A stretch of 64,000 bases of DNA from Harmothoe impar (Eukaryota; Annelida; Polychaeta; Phyllodocida; Polynoidae), in NCBI GenBank assembly GCA_947462335.1, contig OX381704.1, forward strand, positions 22,894,442 to 22,958,441, read 5' to 3'. Positions within the stretch are counted from its first letter, which is position 1. Each line of letters starts with the position of its first letter. The notes under the pieces are model-generated. The model was not told where the DNA came from and made no database searches. It saw nothing but the letters and a program-made list of their open reading frames with translations. Below, in pieces: positions 39,401 to 43,083 of this stretch. The translations under genes were made by a program, and so were the position numbers.

Positions 39401-42400
39401 TCATGACGACACATTAGAAAACTATGCAGGTGTTGCATGAACTATTTCCCATGTCAATATGGCCCTTTTGCATACTGTTACTGGTAGCAGTAGTATATGG
39501 AAAGGGGCGTGTGGATCTGGGTAGTAGTGTATGGAAATGGGTTTGTGGGTATGGGAAGTAATACATGGAAAGGGACATGTGAATATGGGTAGTAGTATAT
39601 GGGAAAGTGTATATGGGTAGGGGTAGTAGTAGATGGAAACGGCACATATAAGTATGGAGGGGAGAATACACTAGGTGGTGTCACCATGCACATGGCAGCT
39701 ACTAGCTGTGAACAGTGTATGGTAGACATATTGCACCTCTATGCATTTTATTTTTTTTAATTCAGCATATTACTAATATTGGTACCTTAAAGTATGTACA
39801 CTGAAGTGTGCATCCGCTAGTTTTCAAGGCCCTAACTAATTGACCTAGCCCATTAGCCATACCTGGGCTTTCTCGGTAGTAGCCCCTGTTGATTGCCATT
39901 GGGACCAACATTATAAATCTCAGATCACAAATGAGAAGTTCATTCACACTATAGCCTATATGTGCAAAGGGGGCAGATGTGGCATCTTCAAGTGGGAAAA
40001 TCTCAAGTTCAACCTGGTCTAGAATAAAAATGAAAAAAGGTGAATACTTCCCAATGTAATATCTAAAGATAATTAGGAATACACCATTGTTGACCTAATT
40101 TTATTCTCCCTTCCCTAGTAGTAGTATATGGAAAGGGACATGGGTAGTAGTAGTAGTAGTATATGGAAAGGGGCATGTGGGAATGGGTATTAGTATTTGA
40201 ACATGGGTAGTTGTATATGGAAAGGGGCATATGAACATGGGTAGCAGTATATGGAAAGGGACATATGGACATGGGTAGTAGTATATGGAAAGGGGCATGT
40301 GAATATGGGCAGTAGTATATGGAAAGGGTTAAAGCAGCAACTCGACCTCTTCAAACCTCATCCAACTCTAGCATGAATTTAATATTTATAGGACCATCAT
40401 TTGTTTTTCTTTAAGGCAGAGCAAAATAGCATAGCATATAAGGCCTCTCTAAAGCATAATGGATGGGTGAAAATACAGATATGAATTCCTCTATGGTGGG
40501 AAGGAAAGCCATCTCTGCAGGGGCCAATGCCAATATGACCTCTTGTGGTCGAAGATGGAACTAAAATGGCTTATTCATGTGTGGCATTAACTTAGATCAA
40601 TCAGTACACACTTATGGTGGAGGTCTACATACAGCAAATAAATAGGAAAGTATATATAATGTATAATCTGCATGAATACACATGAAAACCCTTATGGTTG
40701 TGGATGGGAATAATGCTTTCATGCATATGAATAGGAGCATAGTGAGAGGTAGTTCACCTCAAGCCCAATAGGAGGCAGCATTGAGTAGGCAATTAGCAGA
40801 GTGTTATTGTTATCCGGTTTACAGTTGGTTGACTGCTATTCTCACAGGAGGTATTTCATCTATTTTCATACAGAAAGAAGCACCCATATTATTTGTAAAT
40901 CAACCTGTCCACATATGAGTCTGTGAAGATTGCTGACATGTTATTATCTAAAATTCGATGCTTGGAGCTCGAGTAGCTGCTTTAATATGGGCAGAAGTAT
41001 ATGGAAAGGGGCATATGAACATAGGTAGTAGTATATGGAAAGGGGTATGTGAATATGGGCAGTAGTATATGGAAAGGGGCATATGGACATGGGTAGTAGT
41101 ATATGGAAAGGGGTATGTGAATATGGGCAGTAGTATATGGAAGGGGCATATGGGCATGGGAAGTATAGCATGTGCAAAGGTACCTATGTACATGGGTAGT
41201 ATATGTACATGGGTATATAACAGTATGAGTGCCTTAACATGTGCCCCACACTACAACAGGAGGGTTGTGTATTACAGGGGTGGTGCCGTGCATGCCTCCC
41301 ATGAGAACCTACAGGAGGACGAGGACAGCGTCCATGCCCGCACCCCGTCCCCCGCCCGGCCCCCTAGCGGCCAGAGCCTCCGGGCCTGGGAGGACAACCA
41401 AGGCGCAGGTAGGGGCTTTATAAGCTGTAATATGATTGGGCCAATACTAAACCTAATGCAATGTATAACCCAACGTATTTTAATGTTATCATGTCTTTCA
41501 TCGTTATGATGCAGGAATGCAGGACTGCCCGCATTAAGTAATAAATAGTATACAAATGAATGCGCGTGTGGGTAGTAGTATATGAAAAGACCATGTAACC
41601 ATGGGGAATTTTTAATTGATCATATACGCAGCCTTTTAGTGAAAAGGTTCATTAAACATCTATCATTTGATTTTTCATAAATACCATTTTCTGCTAACCC
41701 ACTTCTTACAGCCGGAACCTCGGGCGGCGACGTGCCGGAGCGGTCCGAGAGTCGGGCCAGTACGGCGTGGATGGCGCCCGGGGGGGAGGGAGCCGCCCCC
41801 CGACCCGGCACCTCCACCTCCCGGCGGGTACCCGAGCACGACCGGGTGGCTGAGGCCGAGGAGGAACGCCACCTCATGACGTCACCTCCAGGTAGGCAGC
41901 TTCAGTATACAGGGGGGCATAGTGACGTACATAGACTAGTACTATACTCAGGACTAATGATTTAAAAGCTGCATACAACTCTAAAAACAACTCTGAATAA
42001 TAATATGTAAGAAATGCGAAGGTCCACCTAGTATACAATTTTTCTTTTATATAGTTCGATTTCTATTATTTCTACAAAGAAAAATGAACTTGCAATGGTG
42101 GTTGGTACGTTTTAAAGCCCCTCACCATGAAAATGTGGAGACAGACACACAATATGCGTAAATGATAAATTAATGAAATTGAACGGTGTTACTATGTAAG
42201 CTATATCTTTTGATGCATGTCTGAGTATATTTTGCCTATACATTATATTTATTATGATAGTGGTAATAGGTTTAGCCTAAGCCATACATAGCATATGCAA
42301 GTCTTCCAAGTAGGTTATTCTGCTTTGTATAAAAGTATGGATAGTTTATATATCTTGCTCGTGAAACTGAAATTCCTAAATAAATTAATGTCTGATTGCT

Positions 42401-42626
42401 GCCAGGTACTGCTGAGTACGGGGACGAGCCTACGGCTGGGACGGCCAGTGGCTCCCTCAGGGGGCACCCAATAGTGAAGGATGAGGAGGAGGCTACCCCC
42501 CTCACACACGCCGAGGTCAAGGAGCCCATCACCTCCAACAAACCCCTGCACCCCAAGCCGCCTAAAGACGACTCCAAGGCCCGCACCGACACCTGGAGAG
42601 GCGACAGGGAGGACGACCGCATATAA
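12224..42626 (+). CDS. EGF/TSP1-repeat single-pass membrane receptor, 20 coding exons
   Basis: The exons listed below splice in consistent phases into one type I membrane protein: signal peptide, eight classic EGF-like exons (several starting D-I-D-D-C or D-I-N-E-C, a calcium-binding type), two further Cys-rich exons, a TSP1 repeat, a beta-strand-rich region with an R-R-K-K-R furin-type site, a Thr-Gly repeat, a transmembrane helix and a cytoplasmic tail rich in Pro, Glu and Ser. Every extracellular exon up to the TSP1 repeat is bounded by phase-1 introns, the usual arrangement for shuffled EGF modules. The ligand and function are unknown, and I do not recognise a named orthologue. Polinton copy A sits in the intron between 19477 and 30756, antisense to the gene. 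Further exons could have been missed in the long introns. Confidence 0.8.
12826..12948 (+). CDS. Receptor exon 2: EGF-like
   Basis: Acceptor TTTTCAG, donor GTAAGT, both phase 1. Six cysteines in EGF spacing include C-D-S-N-P-C and N-G-G-T-C, then C-A-C and G-G-I-C. Confidence 0.9.
13714..13824 (+). CDS. Receptor exon 3: calcium-binding-type EGF
   Basis: Acceptor CTCTGCAG, donor GTAAGT. It starts I-N-E-C-N and has six cysteines, 111 nt, phase 1 on both sides. Confidence 0.9.
14452..14565 (+). CDS. Receptor exon 4: calcium-binding-type EGF
   Basis: Acceptor TTTTGTAG, donor GTAAGT, 114 nt. It starts I-D-D-C-A-N-N-P-C and is close in sequence to the next EGF exon, suggesting exon duplication. 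Confidence 0.9.
15411..15584. mobile_element. pogo/Tigger-like MITE
   Basis: The ends are inverted (CAGTCAGACCTCAATAATCC on the left, its near inverse ending GAGGTCTGACTG on the right) and are flanked by TA on both sides, as expected for pogo/Tigger-type elements. It is 174 bp, noncoding and intronic. Confidence 0.75.
15635..15748 (+). CDS. Receptor exon 5: calcium-binding-type EGF
   Basis: Acceptor CTTGCAG, donor GTAAGT, 114 nt. It starts I-D-D-C-S-P-N-P-C and has six cysteines. Confidence 0.9.
16896..17018 (+). CDS. Receptor exon 6: EGF-like
   Basis: Acceptor TATACAG, donor GTAAGT, 123 nt. It starts I-D-D-C-S-P-N-P-C with a longer loop between the third and fourth cysteines. Confidence 0.88.
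18039..18164 (+). CDS. Receptor exon 7: EGF-like
   Basis: Acceptor TCCCACAG, donor GTAGGT, 126 nt. It has C-I-S-Q-P-C, N-D-G-T-C and a final G-I-N-C motif. Confidence 0.9.
18405..18615. mobile_element. ~210-bp palindromic MITE in a receptor intron
   Basis: The arms begin ACATTAGGTGAGTT and end with the exact inverse. The match extends for about 70 bp, and the centre holds two inverted copies of GCAAAGCACCAGCT. It is noncoding. Confidence 0.7.
18825..18936. mobile_element. MITE with TACCCA ends and CAACATTGA palindromes
   Basis: TACCCAGTGGGCA on the left is mirrored by TGCCCATTGGGTA on the right. The interior repeats GTTGATTCAA units. It has the same general plan as the element at 2466-2606. 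Confidence 0.6.
19337..19477 (+). CDS. Receptor exon 8: EGF-like
   Basis: Acceptor TTCACAG, donor GTAAGT, 141 nt, phase 1. It has [10 protein letters not shown] and ends Y-C-E-T. It is the last exon before Polinton copy A. Confidence 0.9.
19538..19931. repeat. Polinton A terminal inverted repeat, protease end
   Basis: About 394 bp. It contains four AGCCAATCAGA-type CCAAT boxes, five CACGTG E-boxes, repeats of GTAACGTGACCTACTTA and three TTTGTAAACAA forkhead-like motifs. Its variant sites (CCAATCAGAGGCCGGC, GGTAACCATGG) match the protease end of copy B rather than its own other end. Confidence 0.9.
20043..20342 (-). CDS. Polinton A: 99-aa Cys-rich protein, unknown
   Basis: Begins with ATG inside the end of the protease gene, overlapping it by 103 nt in another frame. 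The N-terminal third is charged ([13 protein letters not shown]). The middle has a helical segment around A-E-M-V-L-D-L-S-K. Cysteines are paired (V-T-G-C-C, L-S-C-C-K) and the C-terminus is basic. AATAAA signals follow on the coding strand just downstream. It is kept open in copy B with two substitutions. I do not recognise the family. The overlap makes an accessory protein plausible. Confidence 0.6.
   Translation of the reverse strand: MSNKKPQEVRHAHEQNPKAERPGRESEAIDDAVVTGCCDGGRFMEAKILCLAEMVLDLSKVVQCLLEKSRPGCGGASDGGVRLCGLLSCCKSKKRAKKA
20240..20692 (-). CDS. Polinton A: adenain-like cysteine protease
   Basis: A 150-aa protein of the adenovirus-protease (C5) / Ulp1-like fold. The expected catalytic set is visible: H52 in Q-H-W-V-A-F, D68 in Y-Y-F-D-S-F-G, Q99 and C106 in T-C-G-P-H-C, with the adenain-like 7-residue Q-to-C spacing. 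In adenoviruses and Polintons this enzyme matures virion precursors. I chose the first ATG downstream of the capsid stop. The frame stays open 63 codons further upstream, but without a supported ATG and overlapping the capsid gene. The protein is identical in copy B. Confidence 0.9.
   Translation of the reverse strand: MNTLEISRVLKENVHTKHRFLGVFSCDTIPKHPIKDTCFVSNTDPQHLPGQHWVAFYVSSTGEVYYFDSFGLPPLSAEFLSFVERSAPFKWQRNRIQLQDTSADTCGPHCVHFLIEACRTRNPKKCVMRMSKIPKLSDRVVSQKLSMMLL
20722..22026 (-). CDS. Polinton A: major capsid protein (F54H12.2-type double jelly roll)
   Basis: 434 aa. The sequence follows the metazoan Polinton capsid family to which C. elegans F54H12.2 belongs: an N-terminal [13 protein letters not shown], then [13 protein letters not shown], a central [14 protein letters not shown] motif and F-P-L-D-L-T-P-D near the end. 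This protein forms the hexon-like trimers of the predicted virion. It has its own TATA box about 55 nt upstream of the ATG, and the protease follows 29 nt after the stop. Copy B differs by one residue (A against D in the N-terminal third). Confidence 0.93.
   Translation of the reverse strand: MAYVHESSNECALSELDLHTVAPTQTTILKSSFLGIETKNSLEDGGNINFTINKSQEYTDLNENYLHLECQVLKDGAAIEATDAVAPVNNLAHSLFKDVQVSIGGFKVSGNTETYPYRAYLEGLLNYNKDVKDGVMSAQGWHEDTPGQFDTLTDANAGYKARKKLISNKRFSLMARLHFDLAHQPKLIVGETEINLTLKQAAPSFYLMCAADGGYSLKIYKAKLYVRRVLVADAVAETHERAVIEHGPFDYPVNRVEVTTYAIPQGNRDHSYTHSNTGQLPKSMMICFLDHDAFNGSYTKNPFEMKHYDISSLQVIVNDQKVPNDAYVPDFKTKAAVREYLALHTETGMYEGARSCGISYEQFLNGYTVFPLDLTPDRSHDGCRVNLIRAGQLRVEVSFRSALQATTTVLLYLVYDNVVELTRDRHPVTDYHMN
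22081..22088 (-). promoter_or_regulatory. TATA box of the capsid gene (copy A)
   Basis: TATAAATA on the coding strand lies about 55 nt before the capsid ATG and is conserved in copy B. It suggests a separate late-type promoter for capsid, protease and the 99-aa gene. Confidence 0.6.
22106..22537 (-). CDS. Polinton A: basic core-like protein, 143 aa
   Basis: It starts [13 protein letters not shown], has a Gly-rich hydrophobic middle ([11 protein letters not shown]) and a Lys/Arg-rich C-terminus with K-R-R-R clusters. It resembles the small basic virion proteins usually found beside Polinton capsid genes and compared with adenovirus core proteins. Three strings fit the adenain consensus: Q-L-G-N|G, Q-S-G-H|G and Q-T-G-G|G. 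It starts 11 nt after the penton stop. Copy B is two residues shorter. Confidence 0.7.
   Translation of the reverse strand: MMRQRVPYFPPRRTDFGRGYSDYYNAQLGNGVTVYSGRSFQSGHGLGGALLGLMRSATPLLKSVGKTLLRAGVGVAKDVLAGRTLKSSVKDRGAGALKRLASTAFSGGKTSVASKKGSKRRRGHSPQTGGGSCKRRRGDVFDR
22549..23667 (-). CDS. Polinton A: penton-like minor capsid protein
   Basis: 372 aa. The N-terminus ([15 protein letters not shown]) followed by [10 protein letters not shown] is the signature of the Polinton minor capsid / penton family, a single-jelly-roll vertex protein. The central 100-180 region is charged and variable. The C-terminal half ([26 protein letters not shown]) is probably the jelly roll. Copy B differs by one residue (N against K). 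Confidence 0.85.
   Translation of the reverse strand: MNITLPSNSSMEYYPDNSLTSFRTHFDSPLLLPEAYEAALTEIILPTEWTNVHDDDLIIVVPLRTKGSLEEAIQVLKETNFSEGKKPQVDWKRMKNANGLSKLTFSSKFPLNWKEASYVTVEEISDTSEEQQLKPETKRFKREVDLRQTNAVYKQFLSPAVKKKTISHQARQMIEKMEKDMGVRSFMPNIFEIPPIFTGSNHTLIERLSETLRDDRLEGDSFLLKPMRILSYDAKTKRVTIKPPRHCAVLLSQHLACVLGFGEKTCFASPTTGAYSMDVYGDVHSVYIYTDMIQERRVGDMQVPLLRCVAVDRGGKRRGGVQAISFPHLDYFPLKSKRFTEVGIYLRDRSGHSIPFGRGEVTVTLHLRPIER
23672..24808 (-). CDS. Polinton A: retroviral-type integrase with chromodomain
   Basis: 378 aa. The DDE catalytic residues are D87 (W-Q-I-D-L-M-D), D149 (V-Q-T-D-K-G-K-E-F) and E184 (L-V-E-R-L-N-R-S). The C-terminal ~43 residues form a chromodomain ([18 protein letters not shown], then N-E-W-I-P). 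This is the Polinton integrase of the F54H12.3 type, which inserts the element and makes the 6-bp duplication. I see no clear HHCC zinc finger at the N-terminus. It overlaps the end of the ~400-aa gene by 16 nt and ends 4 nt before the penton ATG. Copy B differs at five residues, none catalytic. Confidence 0.95.
   Translation of the reverse strand: MGKPVKRLTKKEKEKKRVVARYTDVKAPSSFTSVTKLQKQHFRHLNPAVIRDALVSLDAYTKHKPIRRKFARNKTITGAIDQQWQIDLMDMQALASHNDRFRYVVTAIDVFSRYAWAVPIKSKSGADVTEAFREMTGPGERRPRTVQTDKGKEFLNKIFQDHLKSEGIEFFTGENDNIKASLVERLNRSLKEKLWRYFTHKRTYRYVDVLHHVVSSYNRTHHKTLKMAPAQVSSENSETVFYRQDLPTNKQIDEIWKKKKKTKTSAVDVIAPGDRVRMLRTKGAFDKGYEGNWREEVVDVANTLGSRGFELKDDKGEEIKGVFYPEEVQKVYKSRYDKNYLIDEVLRRKTVDGKELAFVRWLGYDDKFNEWIPVKKIT
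24793..26001 (-). CDS. Polinton A: ~400-aa virion-type protein
   Basis: 402 aa with low-complexity Thr, Ala and acidic stretches. The middle is conserved: [23 protein letters not shown], then I-V-D-L-L-N-D-A and [11 protein letters not shown]. It matches in outline a protein often found beside the ATPase in metazoan Polintons, and I infer a minor virion role. The start overlaps the previous stop as ATGA. It is the most variable protein between the two copies, with changes mostly in low-complexity parts. Confidence 0.65.
   Translation of the reverse strand: MRHVIRHLLADSTTTTTTTTTTTATTSVIATGGPMTDSEQQQHYKRLALVDPETLYKSSRAGLLHHVPAAAATTSAATTAVAAASTSTAPNLPPLPDERTEKNESSAPATAARLPADMAYYHKQAEQSLHPDAALHQVLQFIYRDLDLVLNDPTLESREKMLKYRRLLNRLQFFLANPHNSNISSSYSSSPPAHLRQSAEEASASLLERLANQVPKRSRRRTVELYKQLEKSGVIKWNEDGAVREMSGRRIPPEHRINIVDLLNDAARFRKTAPRPAGYSPFTKALREAVPTTDALIGNHLYKASGPGQSLDTRLADRGRKRPSFESEEGEAAAAAAAVAAADSSLQVVDDQSSDDEEDDRELFQTPTSYRSAPRSKKRKARNRLAASSSFTPSRDPRWANQ
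25998..26330 (-). CDS. Polinton A: 110-aa protein with amphipathic C-terminal tail
   Basis: A helical N-terminal domain ([14 protein letters not shown] through D-K-L-R-E-S-A) is followed by a K-K-K-R-R basic patch, Q-E-G-G-F and a hydrophobic tail of about 20 residues ending I-K-S-I-L-R-I. It belongs to the small protein family with a basic patch and G-G-F tail common in metazoan Polintons. Q-E-G-G|F fits the adenain cleavage consensus, so the tail could be released as a membrane-active or core peptide. It starts 9 nt after the ATPase stop, directly behind an A-tract. Confidence 0.75.
   Translation of the reverse strand: MSSHLLERHFGTLKHLAKCSPKDCSHLIDSGSDELIAALSEICHNLLVGNIPLSDKQLDKLRESADVLREVGKKSTPIKKKRRVLVQEGGFLIPALIGMALPLIKSILRI
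26340..27059 (-). CDS. Polinton A: genome-packaging ATPase (FtsK/HerA, A32-like)
   Basis: 239 aa. Walker A is G-P-S-G-C-G-K-S (about residues 28-35) and Walker B is L-L-I-L-D-D-L (104-110), followed by Y-I-T-Q-N-L-F. These are typical of the A32-like packaging ATPases of Polintons and related viruses, which pump DNA into the capsid. It heads the compact gene block. The ATG follows an A-rich leader (two A-tracts separated by C). Copy B differs at about five positions outside the motifs. Confidence 0.93.
   Translation of the reverse strand: MSSSKSKLFTEIHFDARLQGPFSCIISGPSGCGKSRLVDQFLSDVNNLVTPPVEKTFYHYGEWQPLFEKMANRYGVEFREGLPSKESIAGDVEVAEDAVRPHTLLILDDLMSSSNQQVVADIFTKYSHHWNVSVIYITQNLFQKSPDFRTMSLNAHYMIVFKNPRDMGQIASLSRQVFPSNAAALSSIFTHELKRPHSYLLLDFKQSTPDDLRIRSSLTAIHSQLVFVPLDKKKNNRKQ
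27268..27300. terminator. 15-bp perfect hairpin between gene blocks (copy A)
   Basis: TTTGTATCAGACTCC and its exact inverse are separated by 3 nt, and AT-rich sequence follows. It lies between the end of the 216-aa gene and the ATPase block and is conserved at 49590-49622 in copy B. A role in termination, RNA processing or packaging is inference. Confidence 0.45.
27307..27418. repeat. Homopolymer / GAG triplet tract (copy A)
   Basis: A-run, (GAG)n and a long T-run follow the 216-aa gene. The corresponding tract in copy B (49469-49581) differs in length and interruptions, as expected of replication slippage. Open frames across it are artefacts. Confidence 0.8.
27421..28071 (-). CDS. Polinton A: 216-aa basic protein, unknown, internal duplication
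   Basis: It starts at [12 protein letters not shown]. An in-frame extension of 14 codons upstream has no ATG. The N-terminal ~80 residues are Arg/Lys/Glu-rich and probably helical. Two related segments follow: S-A-P-T-R-W-A-F near residue 90 and A-A-P-T-R-W-A-R near residue 135. The C-terminal part is richer in Cys and aromatic residues (C-Y-P-A-Y-C, C-I-C-H) with a basic end. I do not recognise the family. It occupies the region where a longer Polinton might hold its polymerase, but shows no polymerase motif. The protein differs by one residue in copy B. Confidence 0.7.
   Translation of the reverse strand: MALQRARVSKRRSREQSALLNCPAIFLSQRRERHVVEVHASLEAYRILEKCKAERHRRYTRAEKENVATWPRAVFSEQHLLYYCITAALSAPTRWAFHEKKERRYSPHPASSYKVRISAMKRFDKPIGFLGATAAPTRWARVVADVNTVSKRFDVVTCYPAYCNAAELKKIGTHYFKPYAPICICHCRAHTPYCFFETIVSQHRNRKKNGKATSFA
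28289..28296 (-). promoter_or_regulatory. TATA box of the 216-aa gene (copy A)
   Basis: TATAAAAG lies about 220 nt upstream of the ATG on the coding strand and is conserved at 48591-48598 in copy B. The sequence between is GC-rich leader. Confidence 0.55.
28802..28809 (+). promoter_or_regulatory. TATA box of the Ala-rich gene (copy A)
   Basis: TATATAAG lies about 100 nt before the ATG. A (CTA)n microsatellite in the leader is longer in copy B. Confidence 0.6.
28907..29542 (+). CDS. Polinton A: Ala-rich protein with Cys-rich tail, unknown
   Basis: 211 aa from the first ATG. The frame is open further upstream only from a GTG across a CTA microsatellite. After [13 protein letters not shown] comes a region of about 130 residues of Ala broken by Asp, Thr and Val ([10 protein letters not shown] types), expected to be helical. 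A short mixed segment follows, then a tail [13 protein letters not shown] with a final C-C-C-Y. It is transcribed opposite to the other Polinton genes, towards the nearby terminal repeat. The protein appears identical in copy B. The function is unknown; a structural or membrane-anchored role via the Cys tail is only speculation. Confidence 0.6.
   Translation: MESCYRDMKRNDEAARECEADAVASATAAASAAQRATAAFTAAVSDAGRDDVVVVAAAAVTAAVAAADAATHATDADAAAADAVAAADDAADNATSARSAALATVAAAVVANAHATAAAAAATAATAAAEAAAAAADAAADAADAAADADVSSRVDKESSFVTLKAAPVERATGSRATNATAGWCKWCRRFCSCACFSSGPTCCCYGMIVL
29658..30050. repeat. Polinton A terminal inverted repeat, Ala-gene end
   Basis: Inverse of the other end with scattered differences. 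Its variants (CCAATGAGAGGCTGGC, GGTAACTATGG when read inward) match the Ala-gene end of copy B. Confidence 0.9.
30345..30755. repeat. Degenerate ~32-bp tandem repeat ending at a splice acceptor
   Basis: Units resembling CCAAGACATTGATAATGTAA + TCTCCATTCC recur several times, interrupted by a MITE at 30459-30636. The last unit runs into the acceptor and first codons of receptor exon 9. Confidence 0.55.
30459..30636. mobile_element. MITE with AAGCCCCGGCCACAC ends
   Basis: Perfect inverted ends AAGCCCCGGCCACAC / GTGTGGCCGGGGCTT. The interior repeats GTCGGGT-type strings in inverted halves. 178 bp, noncoding. Confidence 0.7.
30756..30884 (+). CDS. Receptor exon 9: calcium-binding EGF
   Basis: Acceptor CCCCAAG, donor GTATGG, 129 nt, phase 1. 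It starts D-V-D-E-C-R and includes [12 protein letters not shown], a strong calcium-binding EGF pattern. Confidence 0.88.
31398..31526 (+). CDS. Receptor exon 10: Cys-rich module
   Basis: Acceptor TTTACAG, donor GTAAGT, 129 nt, phase 1. [12 protein letters not shown] and A-C-C-C-I-G-G-Y resemble an EGF-related module with altered spacing. Confidence 0.8.
31953..32087 (+). CDS. Receptor exon 11: calcium-binding EGF
   Basis: Acceptor TGTTGCAG, donor AG|GTATGT, 135 nt, phase 1. It starts D-I-N-E-C-T and includes [12 protein letters not shown]. Its last 47 nt and donor are the founder unit of the tandem array that follows. Confidence 0.88.
   Translation: MSMSARPRQLSVTLTEGRAATQPAPTPAAVPHPSPCLLLTVPPV
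32041..34207. repeat. 52-bp minisatellite copying an exon end and splice donor (~41 units)
   Basis: Each unit contains CCTGTCTACTGCTGACAGTA, CCACCTGTCTAG and GTATGTACCTC, i.e. the last codons of receptor exon 11 plus its donor site. Most units differ by only a few bases. It is not a CRISPR array: the units are contiguous and lack spacers. Confidence 0.95.
34545..34735. repeat. GATGCATGAATGCAG family copy
   Basis: Inverted units ATGCATGAATGCAGCCCTG and CGAGTAACTCGCCAGGGCTG form nested palindromes. The same family is described at 5640-5838. Confidence 0.55.
34797..34949 (+). CDS. Receptor exon 12: thrombospondin type 1 repeat
   Basis: Acceptor CCTGTAG, donor GTAAAT, 153 nt, phase 1. [10 protein letters not shown], then R-T-R-T-R-T-C-K and a final C-T-G-C-P give the W-x-x-W / R-x-R pattern of TSP1 repeats. 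Confidence 0.88.
35411..35484 (+). CDS. Receptor exon 13: beta-rich segment
   Basis: Acceptor TTTTTCAG, phase 1. It encodes [17 protein letters not shown] place the donor at GTT|GTAGGT because that phase-0 end joins exon 14 in frame. A donor 4 nt later (GTATCA) would not. Confidence 0.65.
35782..35961. mobile_element. MITE, AGCTGGGACTCCACTACCCG family, complete copy
   Basis: The end motif starts at 35782 and its exact inverse ends at 35961. The whole element is a palindrome with AAATATAAACAAACCCT near the centre. It is intronic. Confidence 0.75.
36356..36663. mobile_element. MITE with GGTTTGTTTCAGG ends
   Basis: GGTTTGTTTCAGGTCACCCG on the left is mirrored by CCTGAAACAAACCC on the right. 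CCGACCCTA strings lie near both ends. The interior is AT-rich and noncoding. Confidence 0.6.
37190..37308 (+). CDS. Receptor exon 14: beta-rich segment
   Basis: Acceptor TTCCTTCAG, donor GTGAGT, phase 0 to 2. [12 protein letters not shown] then V-G-C-C-G-G-G suggests a small juxtamembrane domain continued from exon 13. Confidence 0.7.
37656..37907 (+). CDS. Receptor exon 15: juxtamembrane domain with furin-type site
   Basis: Acceptor TGTGCAG, donor GTAAGT, 252 nt, phase 2 on both sides. It contains G-R-R-K-K-R-Q, a strong proprotein-convertase motif, flanked by strands ([16 protein letters not shown]). The receptor may be cleaved here into two chains. A SEA-like or similar autoproteolytic domain is possible but not shown. 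Confidence 0.75.
38528..38771 (+). CDS. Receptor exon 16: strand segment plus Thr-Gly repeat
   Basis: Acceptor TTTTCCAG, donor GAC|GTAAGT, phase 2 to 0. After [11 protein letters not shown] come about 20 Thr-Gly dipeptides (38643-38763), encoded by a 6-bp repeat with mixed codons. It is probably a flexible, O-glycosylated stalk. Confidence 0.85.
39085..39191 (+). CDS. Receptor exon 17: transmembrane segment
   Basis: Acceptor TTTCAG, donor GTAAGT. A run of about 27 hydrophobic residues ([16 protein letters not shown], then [10 protein letters not shown]) precedes K-G, giving a single membrane span with the C-terminus inside. Confidence 0.92.
39482..41215. repeat. Degenerate ~34-bp tandem repeats in three blocks
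   Basis: Units like GGGTAGTAGTATATGGAAAG + GGGCATATGAACAT occur at about 39482-39655, 40120-40330 and 40985-41215, with unique sequence between. Open frames across them give repeated Pro/Tyr-rich peptides and are artefacts. Confidence 0.8.
41260..41408 (+). CDS. Receptor exon 18: cytoplasmic tail
   Basis: Acceptor ACAACAG, donor GTAGGG, phase 2 to 1. It starts R-V-V-Y-Y-R and continues with acidic and Pro-rich sequence ([10 protein letters not shown]). GC-rich compared with the introns. Confidence 0.8.
41712..41891 (+). CDS. Receptor exon 19: cytoplasmic tail
   Basis: Acceptor TTACAG, donor GTAGGC, 180 nt, phase 1. Low-complexity, Arg/Ser/Glu/Pro-rich, with E-A-E-E-E-R-H. Confidence 0.8.
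42406..42626 (+). CDS. Receptor exon 20: C-terminus and stop
   Basis: Acceptor GCTGCCAG. Charged tail ending R-E-D-D-R-I before TAA. No known tail motif was recognised. Confidence 0.82.
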
Positions 42627-43077
42627 CCATGCCTTCTCTTAAAGACGGGATAGGAGTTAAAATTTGCCCTTTTTGTTTTTGTTTAAAAAAAAAGATTCAG
42701 TTACACAATGCATTTGTTTTCATAACGTCTAAATAACTGTATGTGTGTAACTTGTAAAGTACTTCTGATATTTATAAATGCATAATATAATAGAGAGTAT
42801 CATGGTTGGAATAGGTATCTAATCCTCCTCCAACTATTTGATATTTCGTCATTATAAGACTTTTATGGGTTTCGATATTACATTCATGCGGTTGAAAAAT
42901 GTAAACGAACTTTTATTGAATATATCATTAATTAGTAATATACTGTTTGTAGTGATAGGTATGTGACCCCAAGATTAACTCCTAAACCATCTTGAAATGT
43001 AATTGTAAGCTGCTATATGGTCAATACCCATGCTATGATATTTACGTATGAGTCGAAGTCGGGTCTCTTGGCATACC

Positions 43078-43083
43078 AATAAA
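43078..43083 (+). terminator. Likely polyadenylation signal of the receptor gene
   Basis: AATAAA about 450 nt after the stop codon in AT-rich sequence. Other AATAAA-like strings exist, so the exact 3' end is uncertain. Confidence 0.4.

Noticed and set aside
39482..41215. AGTAGTATATG repeats as relics of the Polinton end AGTAGTATAGTATG
   Set aside because: Similarity is limited to about 9 bases of low-complexity sequence. No other part of the terminal repeat is present.
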